Positions 10,664 to 23,065 of a stretch of DNA of 64,000 bases are shown here, one piece after another (within the stretch, counting starts at the first letter, position 1; each line of letters begins with the position of its first letter). The DNA lies in assembly GCA_033085395.1 (NCBI GenBank), contig JANQBS010000017.1, positions 1-64,000 of the forward strand. The letters run 5' to 3'. A program made the translations under genes and the position numbers. Origin of the DNA: Xanthoparmelia taractica (Eukaryota; Ascomycota; Lecanoromycetes; Lecanorales; Parmeliaceae). Below the pieces are notes generated by a model. It was not told the DNA's origin, did not search any database, and saw nothing but the letters and a program-made list of their open reading frames with translations.

Positions 10664-13600
10664 ATGCAGGCGGATTATGGGGAAGAGGGCGGAGCTGACC
10701 CCCGCGGCGATGCAATACAGGAGGATTTTGACCAGAGTGAAGATATTGAATATGGCAATGGAAATGTTACACCTTCAAACGATACCGATGCCGATGGCCA
10801 GCTCCATGGTCCCCAATTAAGGACGGCGTACTATAATTCGGCTACCGAAAAATCCCTCAGCCATGCAGAAGCAAAATTGTTCTTTCAGAGACATCAATTA
10901 GAGACGTCGCAGCATGATGCAGATGCTTACAGCCCCTTGGCCAGGGCAAAGACTGTCTCTTCATTTGCGGATGGCGACGGAGGCCTTAGTCGGACAACGA
11001 GCACGGCATCGCGACGCAGTGGCCGAGGGTTTCCTTTACGGGAGAGGAATAGGAAGCCTGCTGAAGGGATCGCCAATTCACCGATCTCGAAGAGCCCAGA
11101 AGCGGGCGATATCAACGACGAGGTCCACTTCGCCGAAAGCCATCTCGACACAGATGATGCCTTTGGGAATGAGACTGAGCTCGAAGGTGTCATGGAAGAG
11201 CTCGACACCCAGGGTCCGGATATCTCACCGGAACTCAGTGCTATCTCGGTTAATATTATGAGGGTCTTAGATATACGGCACAAGTACATGAAACTGTCAC
11301 TACAGAGTCCTGGTGACAACCCCAAGGATAGTCCGGAGTGGAGAATATACCCCCCGCCCCCAAATCCTACTTGGGACGATAAGAAAAACCGTCCAGTCGG
11401 TCAGACTTCCGCTTCGGACAGTCTGAGTAGCAGCAAGGTTTTAGCACCCGACGCTGACCGTTTGCCACACAGTCTTTCGCCTGGTAGCTCGCAAAATAGA
11501 GACTCAACCCACCAGCAGTTCCCGATGTCGTCTACAGTGAAGCGCAGGAAACCAGGCCAAGACATTGGAGAGGACTTTGATATGCTGGATCTCTTGCCGC
11601 TGCCCGGTAAGGACGAACATACGTCTTTTAACCTTGACCAAAGCAGTATCTACCAAATCTTTCAGACGACTCAACTGGCGCGAAATATCATCCCTATCGT
11701 AACAGTGCCAACTTTGCGAGAGTTCTACATTGACATGGACCAAGTCCAGAATGTTTCTTCTGATGGACCCACTAAAAGCTTTGCTTTCAGGCAGCTAGAC
11801 ATTCTGGAGGGGAGGTTCCATCTCTATTTCCTTGTCAATTCCTACCAAGAGACGGCAGACTGCAAAAGGGTGCCACATAGAGACTTTTACAACGTCAGAA
11901 AAGTCGATACACATGTACACCATTCCGCCTGCATGAATCAGAAGCATTTGCTGCGCTTCATCAAGAGTAAGATGAAAAAATCGCCCGACGAGGTTGTTAT
12001 GTTTCGAGATAATAAGGAACTGACATTGAAGGAAGTGTTCGAAAGTATTAACCTGACAGCTTATGATCTGAGTATCGATACTCTTGATATGCATGTACGT
12101 GGGTACTCTGCGGTGCCTGTTTCCCAGAAAGTTCTCATAATAATCCCGAAAGCAGGCCCATAGTGATTCTTTCCATCGCTTCGACAAATTTAACCTCAAA
12201 TACAACCCTATAGGAGAGTCAAGGCTCAGGGAGATCTTCCTAAAGACTGACAATTACATCAAAGGACGCTACCTCGCTGAAATCACAAAGGAGGTCATCT
12301 CCGACCTGGAATCTAGCAAATACCAATTTGTTGAATGGAGGGTCTCCATCTATGGCAGATCCATTGATGAATGGGACAAGCTCGCCGCTTGGGTCATTGA
12401 CAACAAGTTGGTCTCACATAATGTACGATGGCTTATACAGATCCCTAGACTCTTCAGCATGTACAAAGCCAATGGTCAGATGGATACTTTTGAAGAGATC
12501 ATCATTAATATATTCCAGCCGCTCTACGAGGTTACTAAAGACCCGTCGAGCCACACTGAGCTCCATGTTTTCCTCCAGCGTGTTATCGGCTTTGACAGTG
12601 TTGATGACGAGAGCAAGGTTGAGACTCGATTATACAGGAAGTATCCACCCCCAAAAGACTGGAACACCAAGCAGAACCCACCGTACACTTATTGGATCTA
12701 TCATCTGTTTGCCAACATGACTTCTTTGAACGTTTGGCGCAAACGGCGTGGCTTCAACACCTTCGTACTTCGACCGCATTGCGGCGAAGCCGGTGACGTA
12801 GATCATATCGCAGCAGCTGTGCTTTGCTGCCACAGCATAAGCCACGGCCTAATGCTCCGGAAGGTACCGCTACTGCAATATATTTTCTACCTTGACCAGA
12901 TTGGCATTGCGATGTCACCGTTGAGCAACAACGCCCTTTTCCTCGCGTATGAGAGGAACCCATTCTCGAAATACTTCAAGCGTGGTTTGAACGTTTCATT
13001 ATCTACTGACGATCCGTTACAATTCGCTTTTACGAAAGAACCCTTGATCGAAGAGTATTCGGTTGCGGCACAGATCTACAGACTCAGTGCAGTTGACATG
13101 TGTGAACTCGCTCATCATTCGGTGATCCAAAGCGGCTTCGAGCATGAATTGAAGCAGAGATGGCTCGGGCCTGACTACCACCTTCCTGGCGTGACCGGCA
13201 ATAGTGTGGCCAAGAGCAACGTACCCAACATCAGGAAGAAGTTCCGGCACGACACGTTGGTACAAGAACTGGAAATGTACGGATGTCTCCTCCACGGAAA
13301 GTGCACAACTGCTGACTCTTATTCAAGGCTTGAACGGTATGCTGCTGCATTCACTCCTGCTCAGACGGTGACATCCCTTATCAGGGCGCCTCCGACGTCT
13401 GCTACAGCGACGCATTCGACTCAGACAAGATCCCCACGTGCAGCACCTACACCTGCAGCGTACTCCAATGCTGACGTGAGAAGTGTGGACTTTCACCGCA
13501 CAGGGCGAGATCACAACAGACCTGCCAGATCGTTATCGATGCTCATGTCGCCATCGCAGGCAAATGGCACATCTTGGATCGATGGAACGTCTCCGCCGCC

Positions 13601-13853
13601 ACGGATGTTTCCTGGAGTTGTGCATGAGAGGACTAGAAGAGGAAGTCTGCGACAAGGGAGTAACTCGGAAAAGGACGCGAACGCTACGTACTTCAACGTC
13701 GCGACAGCACCGAGGCCTTTACTATGGGAGCAAGACGACAAAGGCCTGCAGAACGCCGTAATAGAGGAGCCTGGGGAGCAGGGGAACCGAGACAGGCCTC
13801 AAGATAGACGCGAGCACGAAGTTGATACGCGTAGAGGCGGCGTAGAAGGGTAG
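10664..13853 (+). CDS. AMD1: AMP deaminase
   Basis: Converts AMP to IMP and ammonia in the purine nucleotide cycle, in the cytosol. Two exons, 10664-12094 and 12156-13853, with a GTACGT..GCAG intron of 61 bp, give 1042 aa. The start is the first in-frame ATG; the frame is open upstream only through GTG. The N-terminal about 330 residues are acidic, Ser-rich and regulatory in character. The catalytic domain follows: the metal-binding THVHHSA motif at about residue 418, HRFDKFNLKYNP just after the intron, and the signature SLSTDDPLQF at about 757. The length exceeds that of yeast Amd1, and the extra residues are mostly in the two low-complexity ends. The C-terminal about 170 residues, after the core, are Ser/Thr/Arg-rich and poorly constrained. 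Confidence 0.96.
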
Positions 13854-14388
13854 AACGGATTTGCGTTTAGCCAGACGGGGCTCCAATGGAACGGAGTGGA
13901 AAGGGGCCTTGAGTCCAGCGGTGGCTCATAGAAGCTTCTGTAGATTCATTGGTACGTCCGTCCTCCAATCGATTTGGGACTAGACAGCCAGCGCTTTCGA
14001 ATCTACGTGATGATTAGCGCTCCCTCTTACGAATTTAAAGACCTCGTTCTTTACACCCTTTTATGCACCAAATGGGAAGAGGAAGGTCAGGAGCTGAAAG
14101 CCACGAGCCGTGAGGGTTGAGTGACAGATTGGTATGCTTTAGATCTGATGGACGTGGCTTCCATTTTCGTATCATATAGAGAAGCGACCTTACCGTACTC
14201 ATATGTCAGTCAACAGCCACAAGAAGTCACATTAAGTCAGATTGGCTGTTCGACGAAACTCTCAGGTTAACACAAATTATACAGCTCAAGCCCCTGCTCA
14301 TAGATTCTGAACTCTTTGAGCAGCCCGATTGGAACTAACATTGGTATAGGCGTAGCTTTTAATGACAATTTGTAACTGTACTCTGTAT
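13854..14388. other. Intergenic, convergent 3' ends
   Basis: 535 bp between the AMP deaminase stop and the Rad17 stop on the opposite strand. I see no gene, only 3' UTR-type sequence. Confidence 0.6.
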
Positions 14389-17055
14389 CTAGTCATCTTC
14401 AATATCGTCGTCGCTGAGATATAGCTGTTCCACTTCTTCCTCGACTGGGAGCACGACTGGGAGCACTGCTTCGCTTGCTTGCCCAACCCCTTGCTGCAGA
14501 TCCGCCCTTAGGGCGAGATCGGTTACGTTACCCTCGGTTGGACCATCAGTTGTCCAATCGCTTAGAGGAGTTTCCTGTCTAACGTTCTCATCCTTCAAGA
14601 CTTCGTTGCCCCCCAGCGTGACTATATGGAACTTTGTGATTGCCTCCAGCCCACTCAACTGAGTAGAGTTTGCATTACGTTGCTCGATCTTCGTGATATA
14701 TGGGAGCCTTTCGATGATCAATTCGTTTTTAGTGTAACCAAAGCACGTCCTAAAAGGCTCTGGGCCATCTTCGTCAGATCGAGACAAGTTTCCGGCGGTC
14801 ACTTTGGAGGGTTCCAATATTCGTCTGGAAGGCAGGTCAATGGACTGCCGGCCATGCCTGCCAGTTGCTTTTCCTAATGTGACAGCACTGGATCGGAGCT
14901 TGTCAGTCCATTGACATACTAATCCACCGATCTCCTCCATCTGTCTAGTTACTCTTATCGAAGTAGGATAAAACATCTTGTAAGCATCGCTCCTACCTCC
15001 ACTCTCCTGGCATACCGGGTGCGTACGCCGCCTCACAGGATCCGGTAGAGAGAATAGTAGACCTCGCACTGCAACCTGGAAACGTATCTCATCCTGTCTC
15101 AGGGTATCAGAGGGAGCTCCCGGAAACGTGGAATTTCCACGCTCTCCAGCTGAACCATATCTACCGCCTCGTCGTGGGCCCAGGATATCACTGTCAGACA
15201 GCGCATCTATACAGCCGTTAAGACTGTCAGTGAAGGATTTACCCTCGCACGATAACACAAAGTTTTCGTGCAGGGCAGCAACGAAAGTTTCTACATCTGT
15301 GCCTGTCTCCTCGATGAGCTGGTCGGCAGACACCTGAGTTGTCCTCGGTCTGACGTGCCGGAACAGGTGGTGCGGTGGGTGTACAGGAGGTTCGCTAGCA
15401 GCACCGCTATCAGTGAACTCATCACGCTTGTTGTAGACGACCTTTGCCACAGCGTGGAAAAGGCCGAGAGTAGACTCCCTTTGGGTGACCACTGCGAGCG
15501 AATCCTTCTCCAGCTTCGTTAGTGTGGACAGGGCATTAGCCCCTTTCTTTGCTCTTGAGGCTACCCTGCCACCCCAATCATCTCCGTACGCTTCTCGTAA
15601 ACAGAGGAACTCTAAAGATCCAATGGCACTACGGATGTCACCAACTTCGCCTAGCTTCTTTAACACCGCTGGTCCAGGTACCCTACGCCTTCCAGTTTGC
15701 CTCGCTTCTTTTTGTACAACGAGGTCAAGAGCTTTGGTGATATAGGTGGAAGCGATGGGATTGAATTCGATAGTGCTTAGGCATGGATGACTCAATAGAT
15801 CGGGCCCAAGCAGGCGATGAGCAGTGAAGCTGTCGTTGGTAGTGAATGTTGTCGGCAGTCGGGTTTCGGTGATGATCATGACCATTGGCGTGATATTCAG
15901 AAACTCGTCTTGCTGTTTCAATCGGATGACACCCGTAGAAGGTGTATTGGACGCTAGATGTTGGAGGACGCTTGACCGAAATGAGCGCAACGCAATCGGA
16001 GTATTCAGAAATGTACTCGGGAATTCTTCCATAAGTATGATCCTTTCCCTCGTCTTTTCACCGAGCGCATCAGTGGTCTGCGTTGGCGTGGGCGGTACGT
16101 TGCCATTCCTGTCTGCAAGCGCCAATCTGTTAAACTTCCCACTCCGGCCGAGGAAATCTTCGAAATGATCAGACATGGAAAGATAAGCTTCAGATGAGAC
16201 TTGGGAGCCCAAGGGGTTCTTCCATTCCAATATGTCGACATCCATAGCTTTGGCGAGCATAGATATCGTAGCGGTCTTGCCTGCACCTGAAGGGCCCTTG
16301 AGAATCAAAAGTCTCTTTCTCAGAGTCAGCGATCGTACAGCAGCAATTGCCCCAGAGGAACACACCCTGTAATCACGACCGCTGAGCGCATCTTCCAACC
16401 ATTTGCGTACATCCGACACTTTCTTCTTATGGACCATCAGCTCTTCGAGAGTTATGGGACCATACTTCTCCGCCCAAGGCCTCATATCAGTAGCATTTGA
16501 TTTTGCTTTCGCTCCGCCAGATGTTCCTGGAGTGGTACCTGCGCTCGAAGTATCTTCAGGCATTTTGAACCGTTGACTGCCGCTCTGTAGGCTTAGTTTG
16601 TTCTTCGCGGCGGTATCGTTATACCTTGGCGCCGGCCGCTTCTTCCTACCATCGAGAGCCACCCGTGTAGGTGGTTCCCCAAGATTATCCACATTCTCGA
16701 TCGAGGAATCGTCTATAATCAAATCTTCATGGTCTTCTGGGTCTGGCGTTGCAGCCTCGGGAGGCTTCTGATTGCTTAGTTTCTGTGCCTGAGTTTCAGC
16801 GCGAAAGAAGAACGATATGGGCCTGGAAGTCTGTGCGTTGCCTGCAAATGTTAGCTTGGCACCATGATCTTTGGGGAGGGTATTTGGACCTAGAGGTCCC
16901 GTGGTACAAGAACCGCTGGTGCCGCGAGGGTTATTCTTCGTCGGTTTCGCCCGGGATGCTGTAGGGACAGGCTTGGATTTTGGTTTGGCGTCCGAGTCTT
17001 CATTCTCTGAGCCTAGAGCAATGAATCGCTTCTGTCTTTTGGTAGGCGGAGCCAT
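14389..17055 (-). CDS. RAD17: Checkpoint clamp loader Rad17/Rad24
   Basis: Large subunit of the alternative RFC complex (with Rfc2-5) that loads the 9-1-1 clamp at damaged DNA in the nucleus. Single exon of 888 aa, starting at the ATG of MAPPTKRQKR, which is itself an NLS-like basic run. A disordered N-terminus of about 190 residues precedes the Rad17 signature MRPWAEKYGP..LMVHKKKV (191-213). Walker A GPSGAGKT is at 254-261 and Walker B IILMEEF at 339-345. The AAA+ lid and the helical collar region follow. The C-terminus is acidic (EEEVEQLYLSDDDIEDD). Length and order fit fungal Rad17. The gene is intronless, unlike most neighbours. Confidence 0.94.
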   Translation of the reverse strand: MAPPTKRQKRFIALGSENEDSDAKPKSKPVPTASRAKPTKNNPRGTSGSCTTGPLGPNTLPKDHGAKLTFAGNAQTSRPISFFFRAETQAQKLSNQKPPEAATPDPEDHEDLIIDDSSIENVDNLGEPPTRVALDGRKKRPAPRYNDTAAKNKLSLQSGSQRFKMPEDTSSAGTTPGTSGGAKAKSNATDMRPWAEKYGPITLEELMVHKKKVSDVRKWLEDALSGRDYRVCSSGAIAAVRSLTLRKRLLILKGPSGAGKTATISMLAKAMDVDILEWKNPLGSQVSSEAYLSMSDHFEDFLGRSGKFNRLALADRNGNVPPTPTQTTDALGEKTRERIILMEEFPSTFLNTPIALRSFRSSVLQHLASNTPSTGVIRLKQQDEFLNITPMVMIITETRLPTTFTTNDSFTAHRLLGPDLLSHPCLSTIEFNPIASTYITKALDLVVQKEARQTGRRRVPGPAVLKKLGEVGDIRSAIGSLEFLCLREAYGDDWGGRVASRAKKGANALSTLTKLEKDSLAVVTQRESTLGLFHAVAKVVYNKRDEFTDSGAASEPPVHPPHHLFRHVRPRTTQVSADQLIEETGTDVETFVAALHENFVLSCEGKSFTDSLNGCIDALSDSDILGPRRGGRYGSAGERGNSTFPGAPSDTLRQDEIRFQVAVRGLLFSLPDPVRRRTHPVCQESGGRSDAYKMFYPTSIRVTRQMEEIGGLVCQWTDKLRSSAVTLGKATGRHGRQSIDLPSRRILEPSKVTAGNLSRSDEDGPEPFRTCFGYTKNELIIERLPYITKIEQRNANSTQLSGLEAITKFHIVTLGGNEVLKDENVRQETPLSDWTTDGPTEGNVTDLALRADLQQGVGQASEAVLPVVLPVEEEVEQLYLSDDDIEDD

Positions 17056-17727
17056 AAGTAGGTGCTAGTGAATGATTGCTCATGATGAACTTTTTGGAGA
17101 TTCAGACTTGTAAGGATTGTCAGGAGATGTCGACTGCCTGGGTTACTGTAGAGACTGAACCACTCGACCTTTCAAAGTTGTCGACAGAGCATCTCCGGAG
17201 TTAGACTAACTCTCATGGTCCATAGTCCTTTGGTTATTCTGGGTTTGAGGATGGGGGAATAGGGCTTCTTGAATCAGGATGGTAGATTCATTAATTGTAG
17301 TACAACTCGGGTTTACCTCGGATATTTGTACGAAGTAGGTAAAATTCCCACCCCCGCTAAGCCCTACACTACCGATTAGTGCGACTACTTTTGTGAGGTT
17401 CAATATCAAAACTCTCAAGTGCACCCAGTGTTGTTTCTTAATGACTTCGTACAACCAACATTATATATTGGAAGATTCTTTTGTTCGTGAGTTCCCTGGC
17501 GTCTTGCCCTCATTTGAATTCCATTCTTCTCATGGCGTACGTGCCAGACTTATACTGCGTGATCTAATGTATTGGCATTCTGAGCTTTTCGCGTCATCAT
17601 TCAATAGGATGGAGTAACGGGTAGCTAGACGTCCCGAGCACGTGTCTTAAAGTTGCAAAGCTATCAGAAGGCCATTCTCTGTTCAGATCGTCAAGCCAGA
17701 GTCACGTACTTCTCTAGCATACTCCAT
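17056..17727. other. Intergenic, promoter of Rad17 gene
   Basis: 672 bp between the Rad17 ATG and the stop of the next minus-strand gene. Short ORFs near 17206-17617 on both strands look like chance; no domain or splice structure supports them. Confidence 0.55.
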
Positions 17728-20543
17728 TCACCAATAGCCTGGGTCGACCCTGCTCAGCTTAGCTGATGTATCTTGAGTGTTCTCGCTGCGCTTCTCGGTT
17801 GCCTTCGAGTTTGAACTACCTTCCCCTCTATTAAAGAAGCCAACGTGATCAATCTGCGTCACAATCTCTTTGGTCGCGGCAAATAGGTCGCCCACAACCC
17901 CCATGTTGATGATACTTGAGGGAGTCCACGAGGCTGTTTCGCCAAGCTCCAATGTAGTATTCCCCTCGAGAATAGCATTAGCATTGACAGACGAAAGTTT
18001 GGCTCCCCACCAAAGATTGTTGGCCTTGATCATGACTTGTGAAGCTTGAATGGAGCCGCTATAGATGCTTTCAGAAGCCTGCCGTACTTGCAGATCCTGA
18101 TACTCAGTCAGGTGGAGTATTAGATCCGGATAAAGAGTGACGGAATGCAATGTTTCACGATTGAGTACAATCGACTCAATGCTGAGATTATCGTCGATTG
18201 TTTTGGTCTTGAACTCCAGGGACTGGCCATCTCCGGATACGACCACCTTTATGTTGTCGACAATGCCCTTCACCTGCCTCTGATAGTCCGTGGCGAGGAA
18301 CCTCTCGCTCGTCAATCGTAGGCGAGCGTCCCATGCACGTTTGGGAAAGTGCCAGTCCAGTGTCCCTATCAGGATCTCAGACCCTTGTATCTACTCCCGT
18401 TAGTCTGTGGAGAACTGGCGAGTCACTTCAACAACGAACTCACGTTGAAACCTCCATTACCATCGTACTCGACGACAAGCTGATCGCCATCCTTTGCTTT
18501 GCAGTTAAACACGTACGTAACTTTTCTGGAGATAGGCTGTTGCTGAAAAAGCCTTCTCCCTTTAGATACAAGGAGATTCACGATACTCTCTGCCTCAGAT
18601 GAGCGCGCTGTAAGCATGTTCGTAAACATGGTCTCGGAACCAGCTGCATTTCCCTTCGAAAGCATCGACGCGAATTCGCTTGTCTTGAAGCTTCTACTTT
18701 TGGATTCGGATGAGCTAAACCGCTGATTGATTAATAGCCTGCCAATATCGGCCGCAAATCCAAGTCGTCCTTTACGAGGCAGCGCTGAGAGAAGCAGATG
18801 AGCGATAGTTTCCTCAAAGAATTTGACAAGGGCAGTATCCCCTCCTACAGAAGCTTGCGTCGAGGCTTTTCTCTGGTTCATTGTGTGTTTGATATCTCGC
18901 TCTTTGGCTTTGGTGGTGTTCTGTAGGTTGTCTACGACTACCATCGCCCCATCTTTCGCACACCCTTCATTCGGCACAGACATGTCGACAAGATTACCAG
19001 ACATGCTATCGCGGGTGACAACACTCCATGTGGCCGAGCTTGATATGACTGGATGCGAAAACCTCGAGGGTGCCTCTGATAAGGAACGTAAGCGCATATC
19101 GCGCGGCGGCATATAAGGCGGCTCGATGCTTGGAGGCTGATGAAGATTTCCACTCTCTTTGAATGTGGATAATATTTCCGTCGCCTGACGACTACTGGAA
19201 CTCGCCACTTTCTCTTGCGTTACTGCTTCTTTGTCACCATGTCGGCGATGGGACTCGGTAAAGGCTCCATTGAAAGCATCGGGGTTCCCTCGTGCAGTCC
19301 GGGCTCGCTTTGTAATCGGTTTTTTCGTTGGTGAAAAGGGCTCCTTGTAAACCATGCCGACGCCTGGTGACTGTCGCACTTCCATAGTGGACTCAGGAAG
19401 GAAGGCATCCACTTGTACATCGGTGTCGGCCACCTCCGATACCCATCTATCTATCTGAAATCTCGGCTCTTTCGGAGTCTTCGCCGCATTTAGACCTTGG
19501 GCTTGATTGCAGTTGTACACGTGATCGTTCCAAAGCCGATATTCTCGACTGGAGGCAGCCGGCTTCATGTTGACCGAAAAGATATCTGATCCTTTGATGA
19601 GTACCAGTACGCATAGATCCCGAAGAGATTTGACAAGCGAGTCCTTCCGTAGGAGCGTAGTGACCAGCCTTTTATCATTCAAATCTTTCAAAGCGACAAG
19701 TTGCAAAGTGACTGCCATTTCGCCTTCGAGTACGTAGAAGCTATGAGTTCGTGGAAAGCTTATTTCATCGACCTTGAGACGTCAGCGATGGATGTATAGT
19801 GAACTGACACAGCTTTTGCTCCTTGTTGAGCGGATGAATACAAGTTCGGAGCGTACCAGCAAAGGAAGTAGACATACCATCATCTTATTGAGTCGCTCAA
19901 GCTTCGATATGCCCTTCTCAGTATCCTGCTCTCTATCGGCCTTTAATAACAGATCTGCCGAGCCGTTCGCGTACTCAATACGGCATCCGCATAGATTTCC
20001 AATGCTTCCAAGGAGTTGTAAGCTAAACTTTAATCCAAGGACTTTGCTTTCGGTACTCGGTGACCAGTTTCGGATGATGTTCTCGTGCTCAATTAGGGGT
20101 ACTTCACCGCCAGGGGTGATGGCTGGCATCCCTTTTTCGGTCAAGAAAGCGAGCGCTAAGCTTGGATGGGTTCCGCTTATTCGAGTGATCTTTTTGTCTT
20201 CAAACACATCAGGCTCTTGATCCTTCTCTGTGGAGATGAAGTTCCCAATCGAATTCACAAAATAAACTAATAAGTCATCGTGGTTGGGAGATGCGTGAAT
20301 AGTGAAAACGTTGCGGTCAGTGAAATGACAGCTTGTATCGAAATTCGACTTCTTCCTCAACGAGCTGATGAATTCGCGTCCCTGCAGAAGATGTTCGTAT
20401 GTGTAGGCAGATTAGAAGGGTGAGCAACCTACAGCCGTCTCACTGAAATTATACAATGATCCCACAACGTGGGAGGTCGCATACTCTTGGGCCATTCTTC
20501 GGGCGTGATTGATGACTTGCGCTAACTGGGCGGCTTCATTCAT
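17728..20543 (-). CDS. Conserved fungal protein of unknown function, 868 aa
   Basis: Four exons rebuilt by frame: 20543-20433, 20381-19878, 19772-18444 and 18390-17728. Introns are GTAGGT..GCAG, GTATGT..CAAG, GTGAGT..GTAG, several with CTGAC or CTAAC branch points. I do not recognise the product. Residues 1-205 look globular (HARRMAQEY, ending KLERLNKMM). The middle, about 280-500, is Ser-rich and charged and probably disordered. Residues 520-868 are again globular, with a highly patterned block around DWHFPKRAWDARLRL and YLVVEYD-like beta strands. There is no membrane segment or signal peptide. The bipartite layout with a disordered linker suggests a scaffold, but that is only inference. An acceptor-like CTTTCAG sits directly before the ATG, so a 5' UTR intron or an extra upstream exon is possible. 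Confidence 0.75.
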
Positions 20544-21472
20544 CTGAAAGCACGTAAGAGATGATAACAGCCTTGGTGGTTGAGATTAGAAGGTCGACGG
20601 ATTGATGAGTGAGGCAGCGGAATAGTCGATAAACAAACCGCGGCTAACAGATCCGAAGCAAACAGATAGAAGGTGCTAACAACCGTTTTCGGCCCTCCCT
20701 CCCCCAGCTGAAAATGCAGCGACACCGCGAAAGAAAAGCTGCCTTGCTATATGAGCCGGTAGTTGCTTCGCTGTTTAAACTTAAACACCTGTTAAGCAAG
20801 CTGTCAAAGAGCTTTGTAATATAGCCCGTCAAGCTTTTTACAGCCCTGTCGAATTCAGGGATCGTACCTATCAATGTTGCCGTCCACCATAGAAATTGCT
20901 TCAAGAAGCTTTGAATCGCGCGGCAAGTCCCCTTCGGTGCTGATCTGGTTGATATGCTCCGCCTACCGTTAGCGAACAGACCTATTCTCTTGCATAGCGA
21001 CCAACTGTGCTTTGCCCTTGCATCTGGAAGGACAAAAGCTTTAAAGCGCCCAGTTTCGTCTCCAGCAGTCATACCCCCCTGTTTGGTAAACTCGCTGGGA
21101 CGAAGATCTTGAGCCTGGCGATCTGACACAGCACATGGCCAACGGGCACTTCAAGACAAAGAAAGCTTCACAGCGTTGTACGGGACCGAGCATGCATAGG
21201 CACAGGCATGGGTTTGAAGCAGACGAGATCAAAGGGGACACGGGAAGGAACAGGGTATCGCGAATGAACTTCGGCATGGTATTGGTAGCAAAAGCATCCA
21301 TGCTGCAATTGAATGTGAACGCTAGTGGTCAGCGAAAGGTCTACGACGACGTACAAAAACCTGCCTCTAATTCCCATACCGTTGAAAATGCTCTTCACTC
21401 GCTCCAGCGCTATGCAATTGGGTATCGTGATAGTCCTATTTCCCCAAACTCCAAGCAACAGTATTCCACGAC
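20544..21472. other. Intergenic, no supported gene
   Basis: 929 bp between two minus-strand genes. It probably contains the 5' leader of the 868-aa gene, possibly with an intron ending at 20544. ORFs of 129-161 codons on either strand here lack domains, and the longer one lacks an ATG start. Confidence 0.5.
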
Positions 21473-22486
21473 CTATACGTTCACTCGAGAATCTCTCTTG
21501 ACGTTGACAACGTGCTTCATCTGACCGAGCACATCACTCATCTGCTCATGAAGTTCCTCATTGGCGCTGTTGTTCCTCTCAGCCTTTTCCTGTATCTCAT
21601 GAAGCCCGGATTCTTGTTCCTTCTTATACGCGTGAAATCCTGTCAACAGCTTATCCTTCGCCTGCGCAACCTTAGCAAGTTCATGCTTAAGCTGCTCAAT
21701 CACAATCTCAAGCTCCGTCGTTTTTTGCTTGTCGCTATCGATTACCATTCGAAGATCATCGAGGTCGGTCTTGAGCTTTTGCGTTTGACGTTCGTACCTG
21801 TCCTCCAAAGTCCTCCACGAGCTTGCGAGGATCTCATATTGTGTTGTGGACCTTCTTGCCTCCTCTCTATCTTCTGCAGCAACTCTCCGTAGCTCGTCCA
21901 CAACCTCTTCCCGCTCCCTTCGACTCTCTCGCGTCTCCTTCTCGGCCTTCTCTCTCCGCAGCCTCTCGGACTGCAGATCCGCCCTCAGCAGCTCAATCTT
22001 CCGATCTTTCTTGGTCATCTGGGTCTTGTCTGATTCGTGAATCGATGACAGGGTTTCATTAGACACTTGAAGCCCTTCCAACGCCAACCTTGCTGATTCT
22101 CCACGTTTTATTTCCTCCTCAAGTTTGACGATTGCGAGCTTTTTCTCCCTTTGCAACCGGTCATTCTCACCCATCAGCTTCTCTATTACTCTTCCCGATT
22201 TCCCGGTCGCGGCACGGCCGATTGCGGCAGACCAGTGGTGTGAATCAGGACATGGAATGGGATCAAATTCGGAGGTAGGTGTGCCGATCGCAGAAAGCGT
22301 TTCAGGCGAAATCATGGAGTACTCTGCTTCTGAGGGCAGTGGGGAACCAATCCGGCTAGTTGGGCGTTGCTTCGTAGGCGTATCATGTTCAACGTGGCGC
22401 GTTGGTTTTGCTGCTGAAGGAACCGGCTGTTTACTTGGAGTTAAGGGATCAGCCGAGAAGTAGTGATTCAACCCGTTTAAGGGCAT
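21473..22486 (-). CDS. She3-like coiled-coil protein
   Basis: Single exon, 337 aa. The first about 90 residues are Pro/Ser/Thr-rich and disordered. Residues about 100-325 form a near-continuous coiled coil (GENDRLQREKKL, then heptads rich in Glu, Lys, Arg and Leu). The pattern of a short conserved GKSGRVIEKLMGEND entry followed by a long coil resembles the fungal family annotated as SWI5-dependent HO expression protein 3 (She3), an adaptor between RNA-binding proteins and type V myosin in yeast. In filamentous fungi the role is not established. Other coiled-coil families remain possible because such sequences look alike. It lies just downstream of Nop12 on the same strand, with a 579-bp gap. 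Confidence 0.7.
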   Translation of the reverse strand: MPLNGLNHYFSADPLTPSKQPVPSAAKPTRHVEHDTPTKQRPTSRIGSPLPSEAEYSMISPETLSAIGTPTSEFDPIPCPDSHHWSAAIGRAATGKSGRVIEKLMGENDRLQREKKLAIVKLEEEIKRGESARLALEGLQVSNETLSSIHESDKTQMTKKDRKIELLRADLQSERLRREKAEKETRESRREREEVVDELRRVAAEDREEARRSTTQYEILASSWRTLEDRYERQTQKLKTDLDDLRMVIDSDKQKTTELEIVIEQLKHELAKVAQAKDKLLTGFHAYKKEQESGLHEIQEKAERNNSANEELHEQMSDVLGQMKHVVNVKRDSRVNV

Positions 22487-23065
22487 GCTGGGAGAGAAGA
22501 GGTCGTCTAATTGTAATTTCGGTGCCTCTGCGAAGACTATATGAGTAGTGATCTCCAGTAGACAAGAGATTTCGTCATAGGAATGCTACGGTGATATTAA
22601 GCGGGGAAGGTTTAGCAAGTCCTCATACCGAGTTTCCATGTCTTCATCTGGACCAATTCCGGTCGCGGACTACTCTGTCTTGATCTCATGCTGGTGTCAA
22701 ACTTGTCCACGTATGTTTACTTTCACATCCTTAGATCTAGGTTCTATTAGGAGAGAAACGACAGGGCAATAGAAGGCCTTGACCATGAAGTGCAAGACAA
22801 AAGGGTTTGATCAGCGTTTTTGTCACCAATACCCGGCGACTAAAGTACTCAGCCAACCAAGCAGACTCTATTGGCGGGGCTTAGCCGAGGAAGGAAGTGA
22901 GAATGAAGCGCATAAATAACCGCGAGCGCTAGCCGCAGTCACTCCTCGAAAAAAATAGCAACAGCCACCCACCCTGTAAGAGTTCAAGGTGACATTGACG
23001 ATCATTTTGATATTTTCCGTTATTTTTCAATGTGGCAGATAATAAAGCTATGACATACTGATACC
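22487..23065. promoter_or_regulatory. Promoter region of the coiled-coil gene
   Basis: 579 bp between the She3-like ATG and the Nop12 stop, both on the minus strand. No coding signal was seen. It should hold the promoter of the first and the 3' UTR of the second. Confidence 0.45.

Noticed and set aside
20644..21129. 161-codon open frame on the minus strand
   Set aside because: It has no ATG at its start, no domain and unconvincing composition, and it lies in the leader region of the 868-aa gene.
21135..21524. 129-codon + strand frame
   Set aside because: Its end overlaps the She3-like gene on the other strand and no domain or splice support is seen.
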